This document shows, piece after piece, positions 17,266-25,808 of a stretch of DNA of 34,427 bases (position 1 is the stretch's first letter; every line of letters begins with the position of its first letter). A program made the translations under genes and the position numbers. Origin of the DNA: Roseomonas acroporae. GTDB lineage: Bacteria > Pseudomonadota > Alphaproteobacteria > Acetobacterales > Acetobacteraceae. Under the pieces are notes generated by a model. The model saw only the letters and a list, made by a program, of their open reading frames with translations. It made no database searches and had not been told where the DNA came from. Location of the stretch: positions 1-34,427 of the forward strand of contig NZ_JALPRX010000070.1 in NCBI RefSeq assembly GCF_023223525.1, in the 5' to 3' direction.

Positions 17266-17964
17266 GTGGAGCAGCCATCCACCCCCATCGACCGCGTGAT
17301 CGTGGACGCCATCCTGGCCGGCCGCATCCGCGCCGGCACGCGCCTCGGCGAGCAGCAGCTCGCGGCGCTGTTCGGCGTCTCCCGCACCTCGGTGCGCGAG
17401 GCGCTGATCCGGCTGGAGGCGCGCGGCATCCTGCAGGTCAGCCCGCGCCGCGGCTGGTTCGTGATCGAGCCCTCGCTGGAGGAGGCGCAGGAGGCGTTCC
17501 AGGCGCGCTGCGCCGTCGAGATGGGCATCCTGCTGGCCATGAAGGACATCCCGCCCGAGACCATCGAGACGCTGCGCGAGCACGTGCGGCGCGAGCGGGA
17601 GGCGATCGCGGGCGACGACATCGGCGCGCGCTCCTACCTGCTCGGCGACTTCCACGTCTGCATGGTGGAGGCGCTCGGCAACCGCACCCTGGCCGAGATC
17701 CTGCGCGACCTCACCGCGCGCACGGTGCTGATCTCGGCGCTCTACCAGTCCACCCACGACGCCACGGAATCCTGCGACGAGCACGAGCGGATCGTGGCGC
17801 TGATGGCGGCCGGCGACCTCGCCGGCGCGGCCGCGCTGATGGTGACCCATATCGGCCATGTCGAGGCCGGACTCACGAGACGAATCGAGCGCGACCCGCT
17901 GCTCGATCTCCGGCAGGCGCTGCGGCTCCTGCCCAAGGGCGCGGACGCGAAGCAGCGTCCCTGA
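17266..17964 (+). CDS. GntR-family regulator with FCD ligand domain
   Basis: A 232-residue transcription factor. The winged helix-turn-helix is at about residues 8-72 ([55 protein letters not shown]). The all-helical FCD domain follows, with candidate metal or ligand residues in [26 protein letters not shown] and [12 protein letters not shown] proteins usually sense a carboxylate and release DNA when it binds. The start is a GTG at 17266 with AAAGGCAGG upstream; no in-frame ATG fits. It lies 54 bp before the symporter gene on the same strand, so it probably controls uptake of that symporter's substrate and its own synthesis through the dyads at 17194 and 17233. Confidence 0.88.
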   Translation: MEQPSTPIDRVIVDAILAGRIRAGTRLGEQQLAALFGVSRTSVREALIRLEARGILQVSPRRGWFVIEPSLEEAQEAFQARCAVEMGILLAMKDIPPETIETLREHVRREREAIAGDDIGARSYLLGDFHVCMVEALGNRTLAEILRDLTARTVLISALYQSTHDATESCDEHERIVALMAAGDLAGAAALMVTHIGHVEAGLTRRIERDPLLDLRQALRLLPKGADAKQRP

Positions 17965-18018
17965 ATCCCGAAGCAGACAGCCAGAGACACGACCACCGCC
18001 TCCCGGAAAGGTTCGACC

Positions 18019-19377
18019 ATGACCCCCTCCCTCCCGGCCGCCGCGAAACGGCCGCCGCTCTACAAGTCGCTCTTCGTGCAGGTGCTCGTCGGCCTGCTGT
18101 TCGGCATCCTGCTCGGCGTCGGCGCGCCGGAATTCGCGCAGGGGCTGAAATTCTTCTCCGACGCCTTCCTCAAGCTGATCTCGATGATCGTGGCGCCGAT
18201 CGTGTTCTGCGTCGTCGTGCACGGCATCGCCGGGGCGGGCGACCTCAAGAAGGTCGGGCGCGTCGGCGTCAAGGCGCTGGTCTACTTCGAGGTGATGACC
18301 ACGGTGGCGCTGGTGGTCGGCCTGCTGCTGGCCTGGCTGTTCGGCCCGGGCCACGGGATGAACGTCAACCCCGCCTCGCTCGACGGGCAGGCGCTGAGCC
18401 GCTACGCCAACAACGCCCACAGCCTCCAGAGCGGCGGCATCGGCGGCTTCATCCTCAACATCGTGCCGACCACCGCCTTCGACGCGCTGGCGCGCAACGA
18501 CGTGCTGCAGGTGCTGTTCTTCGCCGTGATCTTCGGCACCGCCCTCTCCCTGGTGGGCGAGAAGGGACGGCCGGTGACGGCGCTGATCGACGCCGTCTCC
18601 ACCGTGCTGTTCCGCGCCATGGGCATGATCGTGCGCCTCGCCCCGCTCGGCGTGCTCGGCGCCGTGGCCTACACGGTCGGGCGCTACGGCGTCGGCTCGC
18701 TGCAGCAGCTCGCCTCGCTGGTGGTGCTGTTCTACGTGGCGGTGGCGTTCTTCGTGGTGGTGGTGCTCGGGCTGCTGATGCGGTTCGTCGGCCTCAGCCT
18801 GTTCCGCTTCCTCGCCTACCTGCGCGAGGAGCTGACCATCGTGCTCGCCACCGCCTCCTCGGACGCGGTGCTGCCGCAGATCATGCGCAAGCTGGAACGG
18901 ATGGGCGTGCGCAAGGAGGTGGTGGGGCTGGTGATCCCGACCGGCTACTCCTTCAACCTCGACGCCTTCTCGATCTACCTCACCCTGGCCGTGGTGTTCC
19001 TGGCGCAGGCGACCAACACGCCGCTCTCGATCGGCGACCTGCTGCTGATCCTGGGTGTCTCGCTGGTCACCTCGAAGGGCGCGCACGGCGTGCCGGGCTC
19101 GGCCATCGTGATCCTGGCGGCGACGCTGAACGCGGTGCCGGCGATCCCGGCGATCGGGCTGGTGCTGGTGCTCTCCGTCGACTGGTTCGTCGGCATGGCC
19201 CGCGCGCTCGGCAACCTGATCGGCAACTGCGTGGCGACGGTGGTGGTCGCGTCCTGGGAGAAGGACATCGACCTTGCCCAGGCGCGGCGCGTGCTGGCGG
19301 GCGAGGTGGTGGTGGACGAGACCACCGACGCGGTGATGCCGGGAGAGATGACGCCGGCGGGCCAGCCGGCCCACTGA
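18019..19377 (+). CDS. C4-dicarboxylate/cation symporter, DctA-like
   Basis: A 452-residue inner-membrane symporter of the DAACS (glutamate/dicarboxylate) family with about eight spans and two re-entrant hairpins. Hairpin 1 contains TASSDAVLPQIMRKLE. TM7 has PTGYSFNLDAFSIYLT, hairpin 2 has SKGAHGVPGSAIVILAATL, and TM8 has GNLIGNCVATVVVA. Compared with classical DctA (NLDGTSIYLT, SSSESALP) the transport signature is altered, so the substrate may be a different carboxylate. The ATG at 18019 has GGAAAGG at good spacing. Its placement right after an FCD regulator indicates control by that protein. Confidence 0.9.
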   Translation: MTPSLPAAAKRPPLYKSLFVQVLVGLLFGILLGVGAPEFAQGLKFFSDAFLKLISMIVAPIVFCVVVHGIAGAGDLKKVGRVGVKALVYFEVMTTVALVVGLLLAWLFGPGHGMNVNPASLDGQALSRYANNAHSLQSGGIGGFILNIVPTTAFDALARNDVLQVLFFAVIFGTALSLVGEKGRPVTALIDAVSTVLFRAMGMIVRLAPLGVLGAVAYTVGRYGVGSLQQLASLVVLFYVAVAFFVVVVLGLLMRFVGLSLFRFLAYLREELTIVLATASSDAVLPQIMRKLERMGVRKEVVGLVIPTGYSFNLDAFSIYLTLAVVFLAQATNTPLSIGDLLLILGVSLVTSKGAHGVPGSAIVILAATLNAVPAIPAIGLVLVLSVDWFVGMARALGNLIGNCVATVVVASWEKDIDLAQARRVLAGEVVVDETTDAVMPGEMTPAGQPAH

Positions 19378-19382
19378 CGGCG

Positions 19383-19434
19383 GGGAGGGCGCCGCCCTCC
19401 CGCCCCTTTCCGCCAGGGGACCACACCCCTGGCG
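19383..19434. terminator. Two hairpins in a convergent gap (REP-like)
   Basis: GGGAGGGC-GCC-GCCCTCCC (19383-19401) and CGCCAGGGG-ACCACA-CCCCTGGCG (19411-19434) are perfect stems of 8 and 9 bp. They lie between the ends of the symporter (+) and the small transporter gene (-), and can serve as a terminator for both. The first shares its core with hairpins at 7698 and 26891. Confidence 0.7.
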
Positions 19435-19457
19435 GCCCCGCCGGGGGAAGACGCCCG

Positions 19458-19820
19458 TCAGGCCGTCGCCAGCAGCAGCACCCCGCAGCAGATCAGGGCG
19501 ATGGCGCCGACCTGCCGTGCCCCGACCGTCTCGCCGAAGACGAAGTAGCCGATCAGCGTCACCACCACGTAGGAGGCGGCGGTGCAGGGCAGCGCCACCG
19601 ACATGGGGATGCGCCGCAGCGCCACGATGTAGAGCAGGGCCGCGCCGCCGTAGAGGCACATGCCCACCACGGTCTCCCAGCGCAGGATCTGCGCCATGAA
19701 GCTGCCGAGCGGGCCGGCATCGAGGTCCGCGACCGTGCCCGTCGCCCCCACCTTCAGCAGCACCTGCCCGAACACCGACGTGAAGATCGCCGCCGCGAGG
19801 GCGAGCCAGAACGGCATCAT
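19458..19820 (-). CDS. Small EamA/SMR-type transporter, ArnE-like
   Basis: A 120-residue protein made of four transmembrane helices (about residues 3-22, 43-63, 70-92 and 98-118), with the small-multidrug-resistance / ArnE pattern. GQVLLKVGA is in TM1 and ALPCTAASYVVVTLIGYFVFGE in TM3-4. Its start overlaps the stop of the glycosyltransferase gene by 4 bp (ATGA). ArnE/F-type proteins flip undecaprenyl-phosphate sugars across the inner membrane. Given the preceding GtrB/ArnC-like enzyme, a role as flippase for that lipid-linked sugar is likely. Confidence 0.8.
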   Translation of the reverse strand: MMPFWLALAAAIFTSVFGQVLLKVGATGTVADLDAGPLGSFMAQILRWETVVGMCLYGGAALLYIVALRRIPMSVALPCTAASYVVVTLIGYFVFGETVGARQVGAIALICCGVLLLATA

Positions 19821-20857
19821 GCCGGGTCTTTCCGCCCCGGCTCCGCGCCCGTGCCGGCGGGCACGATCAGCTCGCGCACCACGCCCTGCGGCTTGCCGTT
19901 GGCCGACAGGAAGGCGCGGCCGACATACTCGCCGAGCACGCCGAGGATCAGGAACTGCACGCCGGCGATCAGCAGCATGGTGGTCATGGAGGAGGCCCAG
20001 CCGGAGGGCGTGCTGCCGGTCAGCGCCTCGGTGACGGTCAGCAGCGCGCCGACCAGCCCGAGCGCGCCCATCGCGGCGCCCGCGAACACGGCGAGGCGCA
20101 GCGGCAGCACCGAGAAGTTGGTGGCGAGGTTCAGCCAGAGGCGGATCAGGCGCTTGACGGTGTAGTTGGAACGCCCCTCGACGCGCGCGAAGTGCTTGAC
20201 CTCGATGCTGTCGATGCGCTGCGTCACCTGCATGACCAGGCCGTCGATGTACGGGTAGGGGCCGGAGTAGCGCGTCACCTCCCGCACCACCAGCGCCGAC
20301 ATGCAGCGGAAGGAGGAGAGGTAGAGGCCCTTCGGCTTGTCCAGCAGCCAGTCCGCGATCTTGTTGGCGAAGTGGGAGCCGAGGTTGCGCCAGGGCGCGT
20401 GCTTCTTCTCGGCATAGCGGGTGTAGACCACGTCGAGCCCGTTCAGGCGCGTGTGGTCGTAGAGCTTGACCACCTCGTCCGGCGGGTTCTGCAGGTCGTC
20501 GTCCATGGTGATGACGTAGGCGCCCCGCGCGTGGCGCAGCCCGGTCATGACCGCGTTGTGCTCGCCGAAGTTGCGGGCGTGCTCGATGTAGATCACGGGG
20601 ATCGTCGCGCCGGCCTGGAGCGCGCGGCAGACCGGGCCGGAATCGTCGGGGCTGCCGTCGTTGACCAGCACCACCTCCAGCCCGCCCTCGGGGCGGAGCT
20701 GCGAGAGCGCCTCCACCAGCCGCCCCACCGTGGTGGCGCCGCGATAGACCGGCACCACGATGGAAAGGCCGACGGGATGGCGGCCGGCGGGCGGGCGGGC
20801 AGCCGCGGGCAGGCTCAGGTAGTGGTCACCGGCGCCGAGTGGCGGCAGCGTGTCCAT
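19817..20857 (-). CDS. Polyprenyl-phosphate glycosyltransferase (GT2, GtrB/ArnC-like)
   Basis: It transfers a sugar from a nucleotide donor to a polyprenyl phosphate at the inner membrane. The GT2 fold starts with LSIVVPVYRGATTVGRLVEAL. VLVNDGSPDDS and VITMDDDLQNPPDE supply the nucleotide- and metal-binding Asp residues. RVEGRSNYTVKRLIRLWLNLATNFS is the amphipathic segment typical of GtrB. Two C-terminal membrane helices follow (about 255-280 and 292-315). The ATG at 20857 was chosen because AGGAG lies about 10 bp upstream. A GTG at 20878, overlapping the previous stop, is also possible. It is the middle gene of a three-gene operon with the methyltransferase and the ArnE-like protein. Confidence 0.88.
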   Translation of the reverse strand: MDTLPPLGAGDHYLSLPAAARPPAGRHPVGLSIVVPVYRGATTVGRLVEALSQLRPEGGLEVVLVNDGSPDDSGPVCRALQAGATIPVIYIEHARNFGEHNAVMTGLRHARGAYVITMDDDLQNPPDEVVKLYDHTRLNGLDVVYTRYAEKKHAPWRNLGSHFANKIADWLLDKPKGLYLSSFRCMSALVVREVTRYSGPYPYIDGLVMQVTQRIDSIEVKHFARVEGRSNYTVKRLIRLWLNLATNFSVLPLRLAVFAGAAMGALGLVGALLTVTEALTGSTPSGWASSMTTMLLIAGVQFLILGVLGEYVGRAFLSANGKPQGVVRELIVPAGTGAEPGRKDPA

Positions 20858-20874
20858 GGCGGAAGGCTCCTCGG

Positions 20875-21633
20875 TCACGGCCGGGTCGCCACTGCCAGCA
20901 CGGATCCGCCGGCCGGGAAGGCGATCCCGTGCATCATCAGGCGCCGCTCCAGCGCCGTGACGGCATGCAGCATGCGGTCGAGGCGTGGCGGAAACGGGGC
21001 GACGTCGCTGGCGTCGTCGTGACGGCCGCGAAGCACCTTGCGCTGCAGGATCATCAGCGGCAGCAGCAGCGCGTTCCAGTAGCGGGTCTCGATACGCTCG
21101 AACCCGGCCTCGCGCAGCAGGGCGGCGATGCCGCGCGCGGTGAAGCGGCGCGCGTTGTGCACCCGCCTGTCATGCGCGGAATGCAGCCAGGCGAAGGCGG
21201 GCAGGTTCAGCGCCAGCGTCGCGCGCGGGCGCAGCACGCGGCGCAACTCGGCCAGCGCCTCGGCCGGCCGCACGGCCGCGTGGCAGAGGACGTCCAGGCT
21301 GACGGCGGCACCGAAGCTCGCCGGCGCGAAAGGCATGGCGTTGATGTCGCCCGCGACCACCGGCGCGCCGGACTTGCGCCGCGCCGCGGCGGCGGCGGCG
21401 GGCGCGTATTCCAGCCCGATGGCGGGGCCGAAGGAGGCCGGCGGCGCGGACCGTTCCGGCAGCGCCTCGCACAGCCGGCGCAGCACCCCGCCCGTGCCGC
21501 AGCCGGCATCCAGCACCGGCCCCTCGGCGCCGGGCCGGCGCGCCAGGACGGCCAGGATCTGCGCATGCGCGGCCCGGTACCACCACATGCGGTCCTCGAC
21601 CGCCTCCATCAGCGCGTACTCGGCTGCTTCCAA
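20875..21633 (-). CDS. SAM-dependent class I methyltransferase
   Basis: A Rossmann-type methyltransferase of about 252 residues. VLDAGCGTGGVLRRL is SAM motif I, VVAGDINAMPFAPASFGAAVSLDVLCHA covers motifs II and III, and ELRRVLRPRATLALNLPAFAWLHSAHD is a post-motif segment seen in methyltransferases of glycan clusters. EDRMWWYRAAH near the start is also typical. No ATG exists at the expected N-terminus. TTG at 21633 has GGAG correctly spaced and is my choice; TTG 21645 and ATG 21609 are alternatives. The substrate is unknown. Its neighbours point to a lipid-linked sugar or the lipid carrier. Confidence 0.8.
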   Translation of the reverse strand: MEAAEYALMEAVEDRMWWYRAAHAQILAVLARRPGAEGPVLDAGCGTGGVLRRLCEALPERSAPPASFGPAIGLEYAPAAAAAARRKSGAPVVAGDINAMPFAPASFGAAVSLDVLCHAAVRPAEALAELRRVLRPRATLALNLPAFAWLHSAHDRRVHNARRFTARGIAALLREAGFERIETRYWNALLLPLMILQRKVLRGRHDDASDVAPFPPRLDRMLHAVTALERRLMMHGIAFPAGGSVLAVATRP

Positions 21634-22096
21634 CGGGCACTCCAACGGATCGGGCCGACAGGGCCGGCGGGCGTGTCAGGCCAAAAGGTCAGGCCAGAGG
21701 GTCAGGCCAAAGGGGATCGGCGATGCCGGCGGGCCGGCGAGGAACGGGGCCCTGACCGGCATGGTCCGGGGGAATAGTTTAGTTTTGACATGGCAAGGGT
21801 CGCGCCAACAAGTCGTGACTCGTATCATATATGATGACGAATGAAGGATAAGTCACCACGCCGGCCGCAACCATGCCGGCGCATGCTTGCCGTCGGCACG
21901 CACGGAATGCCGCGCGCATGGCTGTCCCGCGTCCCGCCGCCCGTCCGCCCGCGCATCGTCCGGAATCCCGCCGCCGGCGCGACTTCCGCGCCTTCCCTGC
22001 GGCCGCCAGGTAACCGCCCGGCAAGCGGCGCGCCGCATCCTGGCCGCAATGCGGTTGCACATTGCAGTGGCAGCGCCCAAGGATGCGCCCGCCTTG
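21634..22096. promoter_or_regulatory. 463-bp divergent gap with AT-rich island and repeats
   Basis: This is the spacer between the minus-strand methyltransferase operon and the plus-strand membrane-protein operon. 21675-21713 holds three 13-bp direct repeats (GTCAGGCCAAAAG and variants). 21775-21858 is unusually AT-rich for this DNA. It contains TTGACA (21785-21790) and the perfect 12-bp palindrome ATCATATATGAT (21824-21835). Both divergent promoters probably lie here. I see no convincing gene in 21840-22096, although long GC-driven open frames cross it. Confidence 0.55.
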
Positions 22097-23791
22097 ATGA
22101 CCTCGTCGAACGATCCCTTCCCCGGGCCCAGCCCCTTCCCCGGGCCAGGCGCCGCGCCCCACGCCGTGCCGGCCGCGCCGGGCGGGGCGGAGCCCCTGCG
22201 CGAGACGCCCACGCTGACGCCGCGCGCGGTGCTGCGCAGCCTGCCGGCGGCACGGCTGCGCCCGGCAAGGCTGCTCGCCTGGCTGCCGCTGCTCGGCTTC
22301 CTGTGCATCGTGCTGGCACCGCCGCTCAACCACGACGTGGCGGCGGTGCTGAACTTCTCCGAGCGCTGGGTCGCCGGCGAGCGCCTCTACACCGACCTGA
22401 TCGACGTCAACCCGCCGCTGATCTTCGTGCTCAGCGCCATCCCGGCCGCGATCGCGCACTGGCTGCCCCTCGTCGACGGGCCGCAGGCGCTGCTGCTCTG
22501 CCTGCTGCTGCTCTACGCGGGTGTCTGGCGCCTCTGCGCGCGGCTGCGCGCGGGGCGCGCGGAAGGGCCGGTGGAGGCGGCGGTGCTCACCGTCGCCGTG
22601 CCGCTGCTCTGCCTCGTCGCCGGCTACGATTTCGGCCAGCGCGAGCAGATCATGGCCGTGCTCGCCCTGCCCTACCTGCTGCTCGCCGACCTGCGGGTGG
22701 AGGGCCCCCGGCCTTCGCGCCGTCTCGTGCTGGCCACGGCGCTGCTGGCCGGGCTCGGCTTCGCGCTGAAGCCGCACTTCCTCGCCATCCCGGCGCTGGT
22801 GGAGGGGCTGGTGCTGCTCCGCCGCGGCCCCGCCCGCGCCTTCCGCGACCCGGTGCCCTGGACCATGGCCGGGGTGTGGCTGCTCTACCTCGCCTCGCTG
22901 CCGGTGCTGTTCCCGGACTACACGGGCTACGTGCTGCCGCTGGTCTGGGACTACTACCTCGACCTCGGCGGCCTCGCCTGGTGGCAGGTGGTGTTCGGCG
23001 ACAAGCTCGGCGCCGCGGTCGCGCTGCTGCTGCCGCTCGCCGCCGTCGCCTTCCTGGCCCCCGCCTTCCGGCGCGGCCGGAACGGCGGCACGCTGGCGCA
23101 GTCCCTGGCCCTGGCCGGGATCGGCGCCATCGCCTCCGCCTGGGCGCAGCACAAGGGCTGGAGCTACCACGTCCTGCCGGTGCGCATGTTCGCCGCCACC
23201 CTCGGCCTCGTGCTGGCGGCGCGCTGGCTGGACGGGGCGCTCTCGCCCGCCCGGGCCCGGCTCTCCGCGCCGGCGCTCGCCGCCGGCGCCGCCTTCGCCC
23301 TGGCCGCCTACGGCGTGACCGGCACGGAATCCCCCTGGCGGCAGATCAGCTACGCGGATTCCAGCGCCGGCCGCTTCGCCGCCTGGCTGCGCCAGCAGGC
23401 CCAGGACGAGCGCCTCCTGGTGCTCTCGCCCGACATCTACCCGGTCTACCCGGCGCTGAACTACGCCGGCGCCCAGTCCACCCTGCGCACCATGAACCTG
23501 TGGCTGCTGCAGGGCGTGTACGAGCGCTGCCCGGCCAACGGCGCCCGCTACCGCGAGACCTGGGAGATGAGCCGGGCCGAATTCTTCGTCTACCGCACCG
23601 TCGCCGAGGACTTCGCCCGCACCCCGCCCGCCGCCGTGCTGGTCTCCCGCAACCCCGGGATCCCCTGGTGCGGCAGCGAATTCGACTTCCTCGCCTATTT
23701 CGGCCGTCACCCCCTCTTCGCGGAGACCTTCCGGCGCTACCGTCCGGCCGGCGAGTTGGCCGGGTACCGGCTGTATCTCAGGGAGGATTAG
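22097..23791 (+). CDS. Polytopic membrane protein, possible GT-C glycosyltransferase
   Basis: A 564-residue protein with about 9-11 membrane helices between residues 55 and 430. A soluble C-terminal part of about 130 residues follows. The first extracytoplasmic loop contains FSERWVAGERLYTDLIDVNPP, with acidic residues placed as in GT-C type (PMT/GT39-like) transferases, which use polyprenyl-phosphate sugars. VAGYDFGQREQIMAVLALPYLLLADLR and AQHKGWSYHVLPVRMF are other distinctive blocks. I do not recognise a named family. Divergence from a GtrB-like/flippase operon makes a glycan-transfer role attractive but unproven. The ATG at 22097 gives a normal leader; ATG 22049 is also possible. Confidence 0.72.
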   Translation: MTSSNDPFPGPSPFPGPGAAPHAVPAAPGGAEPLRETPTLTPRAVLRSLPAARLRPARLLAWLPLLGFLCIVLAPPLNHDVAAVLNFSERWVAGERLYTDLIDVNPPLIFVLSAIPAAIAHWLPLVDGPQALLLCLLLLYAGVWRLCARLRAGRAEGPVEAAVLTVAVPLLCLVAGYDFGQREQIMAVLALPYLLLADLRVEGPRPSRRLVLATALLAGLGFALKPHFLAIPALVEGLVLLRRGPARAFRDPVPWTMAGVWLLYLASLPVLFPDYTGYVLPLVWDYYLDLGGLAWWQVVFGDKLGAAVALLLPLAAVAFLAPAFRRGRNGGTLAQSLALAGIGAIASAWAQHKGWSYHVLPVRMFAATLGLVLAARWLDGALSPARARLSAPALAAGAAFALAAYGVTGTESPWRQISYADSSAGRFAAWLRQQAQDERLLVLSPDIYPVYPALNYAGAQSTLRTMNLWLLQGVYERCPANGARYRETWEMSRAEFFVYRTVAEDFARTPPAAVLVSRNPGIPWCGSEFDFLAYFGRHPLFAETFRRYRPAGELAGYRLYLRED

Positions 23792-23793
23792 CC

Positions 23794-24630
23794 TTGGCCT
23801 ATGCGGAGTATGTCGGGCGCGCCGAGACGCGCGAGGACCGCATCGACGAGCGGCTGGTGGAGGGGCTGGCCGCCACCCTCGGCCGCCCGCTGCCCGAGGG
23901 CGACCTGCCGCCGCTCTGGCACTGGATGCTGTTCCAGGACTGGCGGTCCCCCGAGGGCCTCGGCCCGGACGGCCACCCCAAGCGCGGCGGCTTCCTGCCC
24001 CCCGTCCACGACCTGCCGCGCCGCATGTGGGCCGGCGGCCGGCTGCAATTCGCCACCCCGCTGCGCGCCGGCGAGACGGCGAGGCGCACCAGCACCATCC
24101 TGAAGGTGGACGAGAAGTCGGGCGGCTCCGGCCGCCTCGTCTTCGTCACCGTGCGCCACGAGATCGCGGGCCCGCGCGGCCATGTGCTGACCGAGGAGCA
24201 CGACATCGTCTATCGCGGCACGGAAGGCGCGGCCGTCCGCGCCGCCGAGGCCGCGCCCGACCTGCCCAACGCCTTCACCGCCGCGCTGACGCCGGACCCG
24301 GTGCTGCTGTTCCGCTACTCCGCCCTCACCGGCAACGGCCACCGCATCCACTACGACTTCCCCTACGTGACGCAGGAGGAGGGCTATCCCGGCCTCGTCG
24401 TGCACGGCCCGCTCCAGGCGACGCTGCTGGCGCAACACCTGCTGGACCACGCGCCGCCGGGTGCCCGCATCGCCACCTTCCGCTTCCGTGGCCGCCGCCC
24501 CTGCTTCGCCGGGCGGAAGCTGCGCCTGGTCGGCACGCTGGAAACCCCGGGCAGCGGCGGCGAGGCCCGGCTGGAAACGCGCGACGAGGACGGCGCCACC
24601 TGCATGCAGGCCGAAGCCACGCTCGCCTGA
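23794..24630 (+). CDS. MaoC-like / FAS1-type dehydratase (mesaconyl-C4-CoA hydratase-like)
   Basis: A 278-residue double hot-dog protein. The N-terminal half (WHWMLFQDWRSPEGLGPDGHPKRGGFLPP, then MWAGGRLQFATPLRAGETARRTSTI) is the FAS1-like dehydratase domain. The C-terminal half holds the catalytic motif RYSALTGNGHRIHYDFPYVTQEEGYPGLVVHGPL with the Asp/His pair of MaoC-type hydratases. Such proteins hydrate or dehydrate acyl-CoA thioesters, for example mesaconyl-C4-CoA or itaconyl-CoA. The start is TTG at 23794, supported by GGGAGG (23781-23786) seven bases upstream, and lies two bases after the previous stop. It is co-transcribed with the membrane protein upstream. Confidence 0.85.
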   Translation: MAYAEYVGRAETREDRIDERLVEGLAATLGRPLPEGDLPPLWHWMLFQDWRSPEGLGPDGHPKRGGFLPPVHDLPRRMWAGGRLQFATPLRAGETARRTSTILKVDEKSGGSGRLVFVTVRHEIAGPRGHVLTEEHDIVYRGTEGAAVRAAEAAPDLPNAFTAALTPDPVLLFRYSALTGNGHRIHYDFPYVTQEEGYPGLVVHGPLQATLLAQHLLDHAPPGARIATFRFRGRRPCFAGRKLRLVGTLETPGSGGEARLETRDEDGATCMQAEATLA

Positions 24631-24710
24631 TGCCGGACCGAGAATGCATGGCGGCGGTGCCCGGCGGCACGGGCGCCGCCGCCGCGCTGCCGCCGCCGGG
24701 CGCGGGCCGA

Positions 24711-24830
24711 CAGGGAGATCCCCAGGGAGATCCCCAGGGACACCCCCGGGGAACGCAGCGAAGGGCCGCCATGGCCCGCCCCGACGCCCCCCATCCCATC
24801 GCCCCCCATCCCATCGCCCCCCATTCCATC
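24711..24830 (+). repeat. 12-bp and 15-bp tandem repeats around the first EamA start
   Basis: Three 12-bp units of CAGGGAGATCCC (24711, 24723, 24735) are followed, after the start codon at 24771, by three 15-bp units of GCCCCCCATCCCATC (24786, 24801, 24816). The second set encodes HPIAP repeated in the N-terminus of the transporter. Confidence 0.88.
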
Positions 24831-25808
24831 GCCGCCCCGGCCATCACCCCGCCGGCCACCTTCCCGCCGGCCATCGCCCCGGCCACCTCCTCTCCCGGCA
24901 TCTCCGCCGCCTCCCTCGACACCACCCTGCGTGGCATCCTGCTGGCCGCCCTCGGCTACGCCGTGGTGTCCTGCTCGGACGCCGCCGCGAAATGGGCCCT
25001 GCCCGAGACCGGTGCCGCCATGGCCATGGTCTGGCGCGGCCTGCTCGGCGGGCTGACCGTGACGCTGCTGGCGCGCGGCCGCGGGCTGTGGCCGCGCCGG
25101 CTCGGCCTGCTCACCCTGCGCAGCCTCACCCAGTGCGTGGTGACGGTGATCTTCTACCTCTGCTGGCTGCGCGGCGTCGGCCTGGCCGACAGCTACGCGG
25201 TGAACGCCGCCGCGCCGCTGCTGATGACCCTCCTCGCCATCCCCATGCTGGGCGAGCGGGTGGGCTGGCGGCGCTGGACCAGCACGGCGGTCGGCTTCCT
25301 CGGCGTGCTGCTGATCCTGCGCCCCGGCGGCGACCTCTGGCGCTGGGAGACGCTGCCCCTGCTCGGCGCCGTGGCGCTGCTGGCGGTGACGCGCATCTGG
25401 CTGCGCACCCTCTCGCGCACCGAGACCGCCACCGCCGTCGCCTTCGCGCTGATGGTCGCGATGACGCTCTCCGGCCTCGCCCTGCTGCCGTTCATGCCTC
25501 CCGCGCGATGGGTGCCGAGCGGCGGCGTGGTGCTCGCCCTGCTCGCCTTCGGCGCCTGCACCGGCATCGCCCAGGTGCTGTTCTCCCGCGCCTTCGGCCT
25601 CGCCCCCGTCTCGGCGCTCGCCCCCTACGAGTACTCGCCCCTGCTCTGGGGCACGGCGCTCGGCGCGCTGCTCTGGGGCGAGTGGCCCTCCCTCGCCACC
25701 CTGGCGGGCGCCGCCGTGGTGATCGGCGCCGGCCTCTACAACCTGCACCGCGAGCGGCTGCGCCGCCGCGCGGCGCTGCCGGCGGCGCAGCAGGGCGACC
25801 CGGCGTGA
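24771..25808 (+). CDS. EamA/DMT-family transporter (first of a tandem pair)
   Basis: A 345-residue drug/metabolite transporter with two EamA halves and ten predicted helices after a Pro/Ala-rich leader of about 50 residues. LRGILLAALGYAVVSCSDAAAKWAL begins TM1. SYAVNAAAPLLMTLLAIPMLGERVGWRRW is the end-of-first-half signature, and LAPYEYSPLLWGTALGALLWGEWPSLATLAGAAVVIGAGLY that of the second. The substrate is unknown. The ATG at 24771 with AAGGG eight bases upstream was chosen. An ATG at 24630, overlapping the dehydratase stop, would add a repetitive 47-residue leader. Confidence 0.88.
   Translation: MARPDAPHPIAPHPIAPHSIAAPAITPPATFPPAIAPATSSPGISAASLDTTLRGILLAALGYAVVSCSDAAAKWALPETGAAMAMVWRGLLGGLTVTLLARGRGLWPRRLGLLTLRSLTQCVVTVIFYLCWLRGVGLADSYAVNAAAPLLMTLLAIPMLGERVGWRRWTSTAVGFLGVLLILRPGGDLWRWETLPLLGAVALLAVTRIWLRTLSRTETATAVAFALMVAMTLSGLALLPFMPPARWVPSGGVVLALLAFGACTGIAQVLFSRAFGLAPVSALAPYEYSPLLWGTALGALLWGEWPSLATLAGAAVVIGAGLYNLHRERLRRRAALPAAQQGDPA

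Noticed and set aside
24630-24770. Earlier start (ATG 24630) for the first EamA transporter
   Set aside because: It overlaps the previous stop neatly, but the extra residues are repeat-encoded and ATG 24771 has a better ribosome-binding site. It is kept only as an alternative.
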